Below are positions 8,618 through 18,093 of a DNA stretch of 64,000 nt, in pieces. This DNA comes from an uncultured Alphaproteobacteria bacterium. Lineage in GTDB: Bacteria > Pseudomonadota > Alphaproteobacteria > Rhizobiales > Beijerinckiaceae. The stretch lies in NCBI GenBank assembly GCA_937988775.1, contig CALKHP010000034.1, positions 1 to 64,000 of the forward strand. Reading direction: 5' to 3'. Made by a program: the position numbers and the translations under genes. The notes below the pieces were generated by a model. That model saw nothing but the letters and a program-made list of their open reading frames with translations, was not told the DNA's origin and made no database searches. Position 1 is the stretch's first letter. Each line of letters starts with the position of its first letter.

Positions 8618-9478
8618 ATGGTCTGCTATTCTCTCGTCATCGCGACGCTGCATGATGGCGGGAGCCTTGAAGATTGCCTTGCCAGCCTGGCCGAACTCCG
8701 CAACGCCGCCCCGTTCGAGGTCATCATCGTCGACCAGAACGGCGACGACCGTCTCGTGGCGTTGCTCGAAGCCTTTGCCGTGACATTGGAGATCGTGCAT
8801 GAGCGCGTCGCTTTCCGTGGCGCGAGCCGGGCGAGAAATCATGGCGCGCGGCTGGCGCGCGGCGCCTGGCTCGGCTTTCCCGACGATGATTGCCGTTTGC
8901 TGCCCGACGCCTTGTCCGAGGTCGCGCGGGCAATTGCCGAGCAGGACGTCCATGTCGTGACCGGCCAGACCATCGACGAGGACGGCTGCCCCAACGTGCT
9001 GGGCTGGAAGCAGCAGCCGGTGCTGTTCACGCGCCGGACGATGTTCGGTTGCCTCACCGAGGCGACGCTGTTCGTGAGGCGGGACAGCTTTCTCACCGTG
9101 GGCGGCTTCGACGAGCGCTTCGGGCCGGGCGCGGCGTTTCCGGCCGCCGAGGGCATCGACCTGATGAACCGGCTTTTCGCCATTCTCGGCGAGGGCAAAG
9201 CCTGTTATCGCCCGCAGGTGAAGATGAAGCACCCGACCAAGATTCCGCCATGGAACGGCTGGGCGGTCAGCCGTTTTCACGCCTACGCCATTGGCGACGG
9301 CGCGCTCATCGCCAAGAACCCGCAGCCGCACATGCTCAACTGGGGCCTGCGCACGCTGGTCTCGGCGGCGATCCAGATGTTCTCGTTGCGGCCGTGGCGC
9401 GGGCTGGCCTTTGCCGCGCGGATCGCCGGGCTGATCAGGGGCTTTCTCGGGTTCCACATCGCATCGTGGCGCGCCTGA
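8618..9478 (+). CDS. Glycosyltransferase family 2
   Basis: This 286-residue GT-A fold transferase carries the N-terminal SLVIATLHDGG strand/loop, a VDQNGDD nucleotide-sugar contact and a GFPDDDCRLLPDAL acidic motif that would hold the divalent metal. It is the first gene of a seven-gene glycan cluster. The start is uncertain: ATG 8618 has GGAG six bases upstream and puts the first beta strand at the N-terminus; ATG 8606 and GTG 8558 are in frame but have weaker ribosome sites. The next gene begins one base after the stop. Confidence 0.85.
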   Translation: MVCYSLVIATLHDGGSLEDCLASLAELRNAAPFEVIIVDQNGDDRLVALLEAFAVTLEIVHERVAFRGASRARNHGARLARGAWLGFPDDDCRLLPDALSEVARAIAEQDVHVVTGQTIDEDGCPNVLGWKQQPVLFTRRTMFGCLTEATLFVRRDSFLTVGGFDERFGPGAAFPAAEGIDLMNRLFAILGEGKACYRPQVKMKHPTKIPPWNGWAVSRFHAYAIGDGALIAKNPQPHMLNWGLRTLVSAAIQMFSLRPWRGLAFAARIAGLIRGFLGFHIASWRA

Positions 9479-9479
9479 C

Positions 9480-10658
9480 ATGCTGGGCCTGAGATATATT
9501 TCGTGGGGCGACAATACCGGCTACGCGGTCGCCGCGAAATCCTACATCCGCGCCCTGGTCGACCATGGCACGCCTCTCACCTGGACGCCGATGCTGACCG
9601 GGGACGGGCTGTATGAGGTCGCGCCCGGCGCATCCTGGGATTGCCCCCGGCTCGATGCCGTCAGCAACCGGCCGCTCGCCTATGACACGGTCCTGATCCA
9701 CACCGTGCCGGAATATTACCCGCATTGGATCGAGGCCGAGCGCGCCGAGGGGCGGCGGGTTTTCGGCTATACCGTGTGGGAACTCGAGTACTTGCCCGCG
9801 CATTGGCCGGCCATTCTCAATCGCCTCGACGGGGTGATCGTGCCGTGCCAGTGGAACGTCGACGTGTTTCGCCGATCCGGCGTCAAGGTGCCGATCCACG
9901 TCGTGCCGCATCTGTCGCAATTCGAGGATGCGGTGGCGGTCGCGCCGGCCGACCGGGCGGCGCTCGAGGCCCGGCTCGGCGGCGCCGAAGCGCTGCGCGA
10001 CCGGTTCATCTTCTACACGATCGGCTTCTGGTCCAACCGCAAGGCGCCATATCTGGCGGCGCGCGCCTATTGGCAGGCGTTCAGCGCCGACGATCCGGTG
10101 CTGATGGTCGTCAAGACGAGCGCCAAGGACATCACGCGCTGGACGCGGCAATGGCGAAACGCCTTCAGGCTGCGCCATCCGGCGCCGCGCGAGACATTGG
10201 CCAAACTGGCGGCGCAGTTTCGCAATCCCGCGCCGCTGGTGGTGATTGCCGATGAGACGCTGTCCGACGCGGAAATGCTGGCGCTGCACCAGAGGGGCGA
10301 TTGCTTCGTGTCGCTGGCGCGCACGGAAGGCTGGGGCCTGGGGGCATTCGAGGCGGCGCGGCTCGGCAAGCCGGTGGTGATGACCGGCTATGGCGGGCAA
10401 ATGGACTTTCTCGAGCGCGACCTTGCCCATATCGTCGATTTCACGATGATACCGGTGCATGAGCCGACATGGTCCGCCAATTACCGGCCGAGCGATCGTT
10501 GGGCCGAACCGTCCATGGCCGGGGCGGTGCAGGCGTTGCGCGCCGTATTCGAGGACCGGCCGGCGGCGGGGGCGCGCGCCCGGCAACTGGCTGGCCGCAT
10601 CGGGCAGAAATTCTCGCGGCACGCCGTCACGGATGCGCTGCTTCGGGCGCTGGGCTGA
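9480..10658 (+). CDS. Glycosyltransferase, GT4-like (GT-B fold)
   Basis: A 392-residue transferase. The C-terminal half carries the GT-B donor-binding signature RTEGWGLGAFEAARLGKPVV (about 280-300), corresponding to the E-x7-E motif of GT4 enzymes. The N-terminal half has SWGDNTGYAVAAKSYI, a loop resembling those of acceptor-binding domains. Start and preceding stop are separated by one base, indicating translational coupling within the cluster. The acceptor and donor sugars cannot be inferred. Confidence 0.85.
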   Translation: MLGLRYISWGDNTGYAVAAKSYIRALVDHGTPLTWTPMLTGDGLYEVAPGASWDCPRLDAVSNRPLAYDTVLIHTVPEYYPHWIEAERAEGRRVFGYTVWELEYLPAHWPAILNRLDGVIVPCQWNVDVFRRSGVKVPIHVVPHLSQFEDAVAVAPADRAALEARLGGAEALRDRFIFYTIGFWSNRKAPYLAARAYWQAFSADDPVLMVVKTSAKDITRWTRQWRNAFRLRHPAPRETLAKLAAQFRNPAPLVVIADETLSDAEMLALHQRGDCFVSLARTEGWGLGAFEAARLGKPVVMTGYGGQMDFLERDLAHIVDFTMIPVHEPTWSANYRPSDRWAEPSMAGAVQALRAVFEDRPAAGARARQLAGRIGQKFSRHAVTDALLRALG

Positions 10659-10660
10659 CC

Positions 10661-11575
10661 ATGGCCGGCGCGATCCCCAAGATTTTTCACTTCGTGTTCG
10701 GTCTTCGGGAGCAGACCGAGCCGTTTCATCTGATGTATTATCTCTGCCTGCGCTCCTGTTACGAGGTCAATCAGCCGGACGAGATCCATTTCCACTATCA
10801 GCACGAGCCCCATGGCGCATGGTGGGACAGGATCAAGCCGATGCTGCGCCTGCGCCGGATCGATCCCGAACGTCTCGTCGCCGAATACCGCTATGACGAT
10901 GCGCGGATCGGCCAGTTTCGCTACGCACATCTGGCGGATTTCGCCCGTCTTGAGATTCTGGCGCGCGAAGGCGGGATTTACGCCGATATCGATACGCTGT
11001 TCCTGCGCCCGCTGCCGGACGCCTTGCGCGCGCATCAATTCGTTCTCGGCCGGGAGAAAGCGCCGCCGCAAGCCGGCGATGGCGGCTCGCTGTGCAATGC
11101 CTGGATCGCGTCGGCGCCCGGCGCCGCATTCTGCCGGCTCTGGCTCGAAGGCATGAGCGAGGCCTTCGACGGCAGCTGGAGCGCCCATTCGACGCTGCTG
11201 CCGTTCAGGCTCAGCCGCGCCTATCCGGATTTGCTGCATATCGAGCCGGAAAGCGCGTTCTATGCGCTCGACTGGACGCGGCAGGGCCTGCGCGACCTGT
11301 TCGAGCGCGAGGTGGCGTTGCCTGCACACGCTTACAGCCTGCATCTGTGGAACCATCTATGGTCCGACAGCAGGCGCCTCGATTTCAGCCGGTTTCACGC
11401 CGGGCGGCTGACGCCCGATTATGTCGCCTTCGCCGGCACGACCTATGCCCGGCATGCGCGCCGTTTCCTGCCGGCCGGGGTGAGCGCCAGCCGCCTGGGC
11501 TACACGGGCCAGATGGCGCGGGCCGCGATGCACTATCCGTGGCTTCGCCTGCAACGGCGATTGGAGGCGCGATGA
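10661..11575 (+). CDS. Glycosyltransferase with DXD motif (capsule/GT32-like sugar-binding family)
   Basis: A 304-residue protein with the DXD-containing region of the Gly_transf_sug family: IPKIFHFVFG at the N-terminus, then ILAREGGIYADIDTLFLRPL around residues 100-119, where the two Asp residues would coordinate the metal-nucleotide sugar. The ATG at 10661 sits two bases after the previous stop (10658). The frame extends upstream to 10469 but only through antiphase sequence of the previous gene. Its stop overlaps the start of the ABC exporter (ATGA). Confidence 0.85.
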   Translation: MAGAIPKIFHFVFGLREQTEPFHLMYYLCLRSCYEVNQPDEIHFHYQHEPHGAWWDRIKPMLRLRRIDPERLVAEYRYDDARIGQFRYAHLADFARLEILAREGGIYADIDTLFLRPLPDALRAHQFVLGREKAPPQAGDGGSLCNAWIASAPGAAFCRLWLEGMSEAFDGSWSAHSTLLPFRLSRAYPDLLHIEPESAFYALDWTRQGLRDLFEREVALPAHAYSLHLWNHLWSDSRRLDFSRFHAGRLTPDYVAFAGTTYARHARRFLPAGVSASRLGYTGQMARAAMHYPWLRLQRRLEAR

Positions 11576-13320
11576 GCGCTGCCGCCGAAACCGTCGCCGC
11601 CTGGCGTGAGATCGTCGCGCTTGCGGACGCGCTCGGCCGTTTCCTGCGGCCGGAGCACAAGCGCCAGTTGCTCGGCGTCTCGCTGCTGGCATGCGCGGTT
11701 TCGGGCCTGGAAACGCTGACGGCGGTGGCGACGGTGCCCTATGTGCAATGTTTGCTCGGCCAATGCCCCGTCGTGCTCGAAAGGGCGGCTGGCGCTGCCG
11801 GCATTGGCGTCGTGCCGGCGCTCAGCCTTGGCCTTTTGCTGCTGATCACCGGTAAGCTACTGGTTCAGGGCAGCCTGCAATGGCAGCAGGCGCTGTTCAC
11901 CCAGAAAGTCCAGCGCGACACGGTCAGCCGGCTGTTCGAGGGCTATGTCCATCTCGACTGGATGGCGTTCCGCACGCAGCATCAGGCGCATTATCTGCGC
12001 CGCTGCGCCACCACCGCGGTCGATGCCGCCTATGTCAGCCATCAATGCGTGACGCTGATTTCCTCAGGCCTGATGCTGGTTTTCCTGACCAGCCTGATGC
12101 TCTGGCAGTATCCGCTGATTTCGCCGATTCTCGCCGCCGGATTCGCGGCGGTGAGCGTGCTGATCCAGCGCCTGATGGGCCAGGCCCAGAAGCACGCCGC
12201 TCACCGGCGCGAGGCGGCGTTGCAGCGCTGGAATATCGGCATGGCCGAAGCGTTCGCCTCGTTTCGTGAAATCCGGGTCTATCGGCTCGAGGGCTTTTTC
12301 CAGGGCCGCCTCGACCAGGCCGTCGATGCCCTGGCGGATGCCAACAAGATGCTCGGCTTTTTCCCGGTCCTGCCGCGGCTGGTGATGGATTTCGCGATTT
12401 TCGCCACGCTGCTGCTGGTCGTGACGCTATGGCTGATCCTCGCGCGCCCGTTGGCGGAATTGCTGCCGCTGCTGGTTTTCTATGGGGTCGTCGCCCGCGC
12501 CATCCTGCCGGCGATGATGAGCCTGTTGAGCACGCGGGCGCTTCTTTATGGCTCGATGGTCAATATCGAACTGGTGTTGGCCGAGTTCGCCCAGGCGGGC
12601 GCGGCGCGCGTCAAGGCCATCGGCATCGCGCCGGTCCCGGCGAAGCAGGCCGGGTTCGCGCTCGAGCGCGTGAGTTTTCGCCACACGACCGATGCGGCTC
12701 CGGTGCTGGAAGAGGCCAGTCTCGCCATCCCGCATCCCTCATGGACGGCGCTGGTCGGCCCGTCCGGCGTCGGCAAGAGCACGCTGATGGAACTGCTGTG
12801 TGGGGTTCTCGTGCCGCAGTCCGGCGCGGTCGTGCATGGCTGGCCGGCGCGCGAGCACGGGCGCGATGCGCCGGGCGTGGCCTATATTCCCCAGCACGTC
12901 ACGCTGCTCGATGACAGCGTCACGGAAAACGTGATTTTCGGCTTCGATGCCGGCGAGCCGGACCGGGTGGAGGCCGCTCTCGCCCTCGCCTGCCTGAGCG
13001 AGGTCGTGGACCGGTTGCCCGGCGGCGTGCATGCGCGCATCGGCGCCGACGGCTCCGGCCTGTCCGGCGGCGAGCGCCAGCGCCTGGCGCTGGCACGGGC
13101 GCTGTATCGCTGCCCGGACCTGCTCCTGCTCGACGAGGCGACCTCGGGCCTGGACGAAGCGACCGAAACCCGTCTGCTGTCGGGACTGCGGCGCGCGCGT
13201 CCGGATATGACGGTGGTCTTCATCACGCACCGCTCGAACAACCTGCGCCTTGCCGATCGCGTGCTGCGGCTCGAGGATCGGCGCGTTCAGGTCGTGAGCC
13301 CCGTCCAGGCGCCCACATGA
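11572..13320 (+). CDS. ABC exporter, transmembrane domain fused to ATPase (MsbA/PglK-like)
   Basis: A 582-residue half-transporter. Residues about 35-320 are a type I exporter membrane domain with hydrophobic segments near 40-60, 80-100, 160-205 and 270-310. The ATPase follows, with Walker A GPSGVGKS at 396-403, LSGGERQRLALARAL and LLLLDEATSGLDEATE. Placed among glycosyltransferases it most likely flips or exports a lipid-linked glycan, as PglK and MsbA do. The start overlaps the previous stop (ATGA), and the stop overlaps the next start in the same way. The membrane sequence is divergent, so the substrate is not predicted. Confidence 0.88.
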   Translation: MSAAAETVAAWREIVALADALGRFLRPEHKRQLLGVSLLACAVSGLETLTAVATVPYVQCLLGQCPVVLERAAGAAGIGVVPALSLGLLLLITGKLLVQGSLQWQQALFTQKVQRDTVSRLFEGYVHLDWMAFRTQHQAHYLRRCATTAVDAAYVSHQCVTLISSGLMLVFLTSLMLWQYPLISPILAAGFAAVSVLIQRLMGQAQKHAAHRREAALQRWNIGMAEAFASFREIRVYRLEGFFQGRLDQAVDALADANKMLGFFPVLPRLVMDFAIFATLLLVVTLWLILARPLAELLPLLVFYGVVARAILPAMMSLLSTRALLYGSMVNIELVLAEFAQAGAARVKAIGIAPVPAKQAGFALERVSFRHTTDAAPVLEEASLAIPHPSWTALVGPSGVGKSTLMELLCGVLVPQSGAVVHGWPAREHGRDAPGVAYIPQHVTLLDDSVTENVIFGFDAGEPDRVEAALALACLSEVVDRLPGGVHARIGADGSGLSGGERQRLALARALYRCPDLLLLDEATSGLDEATETRLLSGLRRARPDMTVVFITHRSNNLRLADRVLRLEDRRVQVVSPVQAPT

Positions 13321-14516
13321 AGCCGCCTAAGCCGATTGCCGTGCTGGTGAGCCCGGTCCTGCCGCTGCCGGGGCGCTCGGGGCGCGCCTTGCGGGCCTGG
13401 GACTGGCTGAACGAACTGGCCGAAAACCACCGCGTCCATGTCGTGCTCGCCGGCGCCATGCCGGGCTCGGGCGGGCTCCCGCCGGATTATCCGGCCGAGG
13501 GCGTGTGGCCGCTTGGCGAGAGCCTCGCGCTGCCAGGCCGGTTCCGGCGCGCCATCGGCCTGATGTTGCCATGGCTGGCGCTGTGCTCGCGCCGCTTCAT
13601 CGCGGACTGGCCGCAGGTGATGCCGGCGCCGGACCTGAACAGGCTGGCCGGGTTGCGCGAATCCGGCCCCGTCGCACGCATCATCGTGTTCAGGCTCTAC
13701 CTGCACGATGTCGGCCAGGCCGTGGCGCGGCTTTTCCCCGACGCGGCGGCTTTTCTCGACATGGACGATCGCGAATCCGCCACGCGCCTGAGCGTGGCGG
13801 GCGCGCTGCTGCGCCTGGGGCGCGTGCGCCAGGCCGTGCGCGCCGCCTCCCTTGGCCTGCAATATGGCCTGGTCGCGCGCTTCGTCCGCGCCGGCTACCA
13901 GGTGGCCTATCTCAGCGCGCCGGACGATTGCCGAGGCTTCTCCACGCGGCTGGCGCGGCATGTGGCCTGTCGCCCGAATCGTATTTCTTTGCCGGCAAAT
14001 CAGTCGCCTCGCCGAACGGCCGGCCCATGCCGGTTGCTGTTCGTCGGCACGCTCGACTATGCGCCGAACGAGGAAGCCGTGCGCATGCTGGTGCGGCGGG
14101 TGATGCCGTTGCTGCGCGCGGCCGGAGGGCCGTCCTGGCGCCTGTGCGTCGTCGGGCGGCATGCCCCGCGCCAACTGGCCGACATGTTGCGGGCCAATCC
14201 TGACGTCGCGTTTCTCCCCGACGCCGAGGATATCGCGGCGTGTTATCGCGGCGCCGATATCGCGCTGGTGCCGTTGCAGGCTGGGGGCGGAACCAAGCTC
14301 AAGACGCTGGAAGGTTTCGCGCATGGGCTTCCGGTGATCGCGACGCGTCACGGCGTCAGGGGGTTGGGCGCGGCGGCCGGACAGCATTATCTGGCGGCGG
14401 AAACGCCGCGGGATTTTGCCCGCGCCATCACGCTTCTGGCGGACGATCCCGCGCTTGCGGCGCGCATCGCCGCGGCCGGGCGGTGTTTCGTCGGCAAGTT
14501 CGCCGTGGCCGCCTGA
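13317..14516 (+). CDS. Glycosyltransferase, GT4-like
   Basis: A 399-residue GT-B-fold transferase. The C-terminal domain has FVGTLDYAPNEEAV and PLQAGGGTKLKTLEGFAHG, features of GT4 proteins that bind the nucleotide part of the donor. The N-terminal PVLPLPGRSGRALR resembles the glycine-rich loop of many WcaI/RfaG-type transferases. The start ATG at 13317 overlaps the stop of the ABC exporter by four bases, and the next gene starts directly after the stop. Confidence 0.85.
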   Translation: MKPPKPIAVLVSPVLPLPGRSGRALRAWDWLNELAENHRVHVVLAGAMPGSGGLPPDYPAEGVWPLGESLALPGRFRRAIGLMLPWLALCSRRFIADWPQVMPAPDLNRLAGLRESGPVARIIVFRLYLHDVGQAVARLFPDAAAFLDMDDRESATRLSVAGALLRLGRVRQAVRAASLGLQYGLVARFVRAGYQVAYLSAPDDCRGFSTRLARHVACRPNRISLPANQSPRRTAGPCRLLFVGTLDYAPNEEAVRMLVRRVMPLLRAAGGPSWRLCVVGRHAPRQLADMLRANPDVAFLPDAEDIAACYRGADIALVPLQAGGGTKLKTLEGFAHGLPVIATRHGVRGLGAAAGQHYLAAETPRDFARAITLLADDPALAARIAAAGRCFVGKFAVAA

Positions 14517-15632
14517 ATGCGTCTCGGGCCTCAAATCTCGCAGGCGACGGGCCGGACGCGCAACTGGATCCTTTACGACTACCTGCAGGTCAATGGCGGC
14601 GCCGAGCGCCTGGCGATCACATTGGCCGACAGCTTGCCCGGCTTCTCGCTGGGTGTGTCGGGAATCTACGATTCATTTGCCGGGACCGGCGACCTGAGAG
14701 GGGTCACCCCGGTCGCACCGGGCGCGCCGCTGTGCTGGCTGCCACGCGTTCCACGGGCGCTTGCGACCTTCGGCCTCGGTTATCCGGCCATCGAGCAGGC
14801 CGATTGCGTGATCTATAGCGGTGTTTACGCGCCGCTGGCGGTCGCGCGGCAGGCGGGCGGCAGGAAGATCCATTATTGCCACACGCCGCCGCGCTTTGCT
14901 TTCGACCGGCACGACGAATACGTGCAGCGCGCGCCGGCGCCGTTGCGGCCTGCATTGCGCCTGGCGATCCGGCGCTATCGGCGCTCCTATCTCGAATCCC
15001 TTGGCGCGATGGACACCGTGCTGGTCAATTCGCACCATGTCCGGGAGCGGCTGGCGCGGCTGACCGGCATCGCGGCGCAGGTCGTCTATCCGCCGATCGA
15101 TCTGGCGGGTTTCCGGTTTCTCGGGCAGGAGGATTATTATCTCTCCGTCGGCCGGCTCGAGCCGAACAAGCGCGTCGATCGCATCATCGCGGCCTTCCGC
15201 GCCATGCCCGGCAAGAAGCTCGTCGTGGCCTCCGGCGGCTCGGAACTTGCGCGTCTCGCGGCGCTCGCGGCCAGCGCGCGCAATATCGCCGTGCTCGGCT
15301 GGCAAAGCCAGGCCAGCATGGCCAGGCTGATCGGCAACGCCATCGCGGTGATCTATATTCCAAGCGACGAGGATTTCGGCATGTCCGCCGTCGAGGCGAT
15401 GGCGGCCGGCAAGCCGGTGATCGGCGTCGATGAAGGCGGGCTTCGGGAAAGCATCATCGACGGCAAGACCGGCATCATGCTGCATTTCGACCCTGACGAA
15501 ACGGCCTTATGCGCCGCGATAACGGAATTGACCGCGGAGGCCGCAGCCAATATGCGACTTGCCTGCGAAAGGCGGGCGCGTGACTTCTCGGCCGCGCGGT
15601 TCGTGTCCGCCTTTCGGGCTCTTATTACTTGA
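14517..15632 (+). CDS. Glycosyltransferase, GT4 family
   Basis: A 371-residue GT4 transferase. YLQVNGGAERLAI at the N-terminus is the classic NGGAER acceptor loop. The C-terminal half has VGRLEPNKRVDRIIAAF and PSDEDFGMSAVEAMAAGKPV with the E-x7-E donor motif. The ATG immediately follows the TGA of the previous gene, so translation is probably coupled. The protein is of full length. Confidence 0.9.
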   Translation: MRLGPQISQATGRTRNWILYDYLQVNGGAERLAITLADSLPGFSLGVSGIYDSFAGTGDLRGVTPVAPGAPLCWLPRVPRALATFGLGYPAIEQADCVIYSGVYAPLAVARQAGGRKIHYCHTPPRFAFDRHDEYVQRAPAPLRPALRLAIRRYRRSYLESLGAMDTVLVNSHHVRERLARLTGIAAQVVYPPIDLAGFRFLGQEDYYLSVGRLEPNKRVDRIIAAFRAMPGKKLVVASGGSELARLAALAASARNIAVLGWQSQASMARLIGNAIAVIYIPSDEDFGMSAVEAMAAGKPVIGVDEGGLRESIIDGKTGIMLHFDPDETALCAAITELTAEAAANMRLACERRARDFSAARFVSAFRALIT

Positions 15633-15642
15633 TTGAACGCCG

Positions 15643-16794
15643 ATGTTGCGCGTTTTGCAGTTTTTCAAGACCTCGCTGCCCGAGACGATGGGGGGCATCG
15701 AACAGGTCATCCACCAGATCGCCCTTGGCGGAGGCAGGCACGGCTATGCCACCGATGTCCTGTCGCTGTCGCGCCAGGGACGCGCGCCCGCGATCGAGCA
15801 GGACGGCTACACGCTTCACCGGGCGCATCGCGATTTCGAGATCGCATCCACCGGCTTTTCCGCTTCGGCCGTGACGCGGTTCAGGCAACTGGCGGCCCGT
15901 GCCGACGTCATCCATTACCATTTCCCGTGGCCGTTCATGGATCTGGTGCATTTTGCGTCGCGCGTCAGCAAGCCGACGCTGGTCACCTATCATTCCGATA
16001 TCGTGCGCCAGAAGCTGCTGCTGCAACTCTACCGCCCGCTGATGGAGCGCTTCCTCGGCCAGATGGACGCCATCGTCGCGACCTCGCCGAACTACCTCGC
16101 TACCAGCCCGGTCCTGACAAGATTTTCCGACAAGGTCAGCATCATCCCGATCGGACTGGACAGGGATTGCTATCCGGCGCCCGCGCCGGAGCGCCTTCGC
16201 CATTGGCGCGGCGTGCTTGGCGAGCGCTTCTTTCTGTTTGTCGGCGTGCTGCGTTATTACAAGGGGCTCCATATCCTGCTGCAGGCCATGCAGGGCGTCG
16301 ATTTTCCGATCGCCATTGTCGGCGCCGGTCCCATCGCCCATGAGCTCGAAGCGCAGGCGCGCCAGCTCGGGCTGCGCAATATCCATTTCCTGGGGGGCGT
16401 GTCCGAGGCGGACAAAAACGCCCTCCTGACGCTGTGCCGCGCCGTGGTCTTCCCGTCCCATCTGCGTTCGGAAGCGTTCGGCGTCTCGCTGCTCGAGGGC
16501 GCGATGCACGGCAAGCCGATGATCTCGAGCGAGATCGGCACCGGCACGACATTCGTCAATATCGGCGGCGAGACCGGGCTGGTCGTGCCGCCGAGCGATC
16601 CGGCGGCGTTGCGGCAGGCCATGACGTGCCTATGGACCGACGCGGCGCGGGCGCAAGGCATGGGCGAGCAGGCGGGCGCCCGTTACCGGCAATATTTTCA
16701 GGCGGACCGGATGTGCGCGGCCTATGCCCGGCTTTACCGGGACTTGGCGGGCAGGCAGAGCCGTTCGGCCGCGCGCGACGAGGGCGAGGGTTAG
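15643..16794 (+). CDS. Glycosyltransferase, GT4 family
   Basis: A 383-residue GT4 transferase with FKTSLPETMGGIEQVIHQ (acceptor loop), VGVLRYYKGLHILLQAM, and LRSEAFGVSLLEGAMHGKP (E-x7-E donor motif). It is the last gene of the glycan cluster; the start lies ten bases after the previous stop. It converges on the M20 hydrolase gene with 46 bases between the stops. I see no clear stem-loop plus T-run there. Confidence 0.9.
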   Translation: MLRVLQFFKTSLPETMGGIEQVIHQIALGGGRHGYATDVLSLSRQGRAPAIEQDGYTLHRAHRDFEIASTGFSASAVTRFRQLAARADVIHYHFPWPFMDLVHFASRVSKPTLVTYHSDIVRQKLLLQLYRPLMERFLGQMDAIVATSPNYLATSPVLTRFSDKVSIIPIGLDRDCYPAPAPERLRHWRGVLGERFFLFVGVLRYYKGLHILLQAMQGVDFPIAIVGAGPIAHELEAQARQLGLRNIHFLGGVSEADKNALLTLCRAVVFPSHLRSEAFGVSLLEGAMHGKPMISSEIGTGTTFVNIGGETGLVVPPSDPAALRQAMTCLWTDAARAQGMGEQAGARYRQYFQADRMCAAYARLYRDLAGRQSRSAARDEGEG

Positions 16795-16840
16795 CCGGCG
16801 CAAGCTTGGACGTCCGGTTGGGTTCCGCCGGTTCGCCGCG

Positions 16841-18091
16841 TTATGGATTGTTGGCCAGGGTCCAGACGACGTCGGCCAGCACCTGAGCGCCGGCGGTCAA
16901 ATGTGCCGGCTCGGCCCATTCCTCGGGGTTGTGGGAAATTCCGCCACGGCACGGCACGAAGATCATGCCGGCCGGGCAGACATAGTGCAGCTGGCGGGCA
17001 TCGTGGCCGGCGGCCGAATAGACATCCATGGCCGGAATGGCGCGCGCCGCTGCTGCTTCGGCAATGGTGGCGCGGATGGCGGGGGCGAAAGTCAGCGACG
17101 GCGAATGCTGGATCTGCTTCAACTCGACCTCGCACGGCCCCTTCATCTCTTCGACGATGCGGCGGATATCGGCATCGACGCGATCGACCACGCTATTGTC
17201 CGGGTGGCGGAGGTCGACGGAGAAGAACACCTTTGCCGGCACCACCGAGGGCGCGTTCGGCGTCACTTCCAGCATGCCGACGGTGACGAGCGTGTCGGCA
17301 GGCTCCATCGCGGCTTCGTCCATGGCCTGGATCATGCGCACGGCCGCCATCAGCGCATCGCGCCGGTCCTTGCGCAGGGCCGTGCCGGCATGGGCGGCCT
17401 CGCCGGTGACGGTGATGCGGTAGCGCCGGGTGCCCTGAATGCCGGTGACGACCCCGACCGGCACGTTCGCCAGTTCGAGGACGGAGGCCTGCTCGATATG
17501 CGGCTCGACATAGGCGGCGATCGGCAGGCCGAATGCGCGCAGCGGCACGTCATCGTCGGCGGCGAGAATGGCGTCCACCGCCTCGCCGATCGTGATGCCG
17601 TGCGCGTCGCGGATCGGCAGCACGTTGTCGAGCGTCCTGGTGCCGGTGAAAAGATCCGAACCGGTCATGCCGGGGGCGAAGCGCGAGCCTTCTTCGTTGG
17701 TCCAGGCGGCGATCTCGAACGATCGAAGCGGCTGCGTGCCGCGCGCGACGATGGCTTCGGCCGTCTCCAGCGCGGCGAGCACGCCGAACACGCCGTCGAA
17801 CTTGCCGCCGGTCGGCTGCGAATCGATATGCGAACCGGCGACGACCGGCGCGAGCGCGGCATCGCGCCCCTCGAGCCGCAGGAACAGGTTGGCGGCCTTG
17901 TCGGTGAAGGACCGCAGGCCGATGGCGCGGCCCCAGGCGATGATCTGGGCGCGGGCCTGCGCTTCCTGCGGCGACAGCGTCGGCCGATCGACGCCGCCAT
18001 CGGCGCGGGCGCCGAAAGCGGCGAGCGCCATATGGCGTGCCCAGAGCCGCGCGCCATCGACGCGCTCGGAAAGGAGGGGGGTGCCGGCCAT
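16841..18091 (-). CDS. M20-family Zn-dependent amidohydrolase (N-carbamoyl-amino-acid hydrolase/allantoate amidohydrolase-like)
   Basis: A 416-residue metallohydrolase. AGSHIDSQPTGGKFDGVFG (near residues 84-102) supplies a His and a bridging Asp, and TNEEGSRFAPGMTGS supplies the catalytic and metal-binding Glu pair. Further conserved points are HIEQ and SAAGHDA. The family cleaves N-carbamoyl or ureido amides (beta-ureidopropionase, L-carbamoylase, allantoate amidohydrolase). It lies last in a minus-strand operon after the alpha/beta hydrolase (two-base gap), opposite an importer operon, consistent with catabolism of an imported N-substituted compound. Confidence 0.88.
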   Translation of the reverse strand: MAGTPLLSERVDGARLWARHMALAAFGARADGGVDRPTLSPQEAQARAQIIAWGRAIGLRSFTDKAANLFLRLEGRDAALAPVVAGSHIDSQPTGGKFDGVFGVLAALETAEAIVARGTQPLRSFEIAAWTNEEGSRFAPGMTGSDLFTGTRTLDNVLPIRDAHGITIGEAVDAILAADDDVPLRAFGLPIAAYVEPHIEQASVLELANVPVGVVTGIQGTRRYRITVTGEAAHAGTALRKDRRDALMAAVRMIQAMDEAAMEPADTLVTVGMLEVTPNAPSVVPAKVFFSVDLRHPDNSVVDRVDADIRRIVEEMKGPCEVELKQIQHSPSLTFAPAIRATIAEAAAARAIPAMDVYSAAGHDARQLHYVCPAGMIFVPCRGGISHNPEEWAEPAHLTAGAQVLADVVWTLANNP

Positions 18092-18093
18092 GA

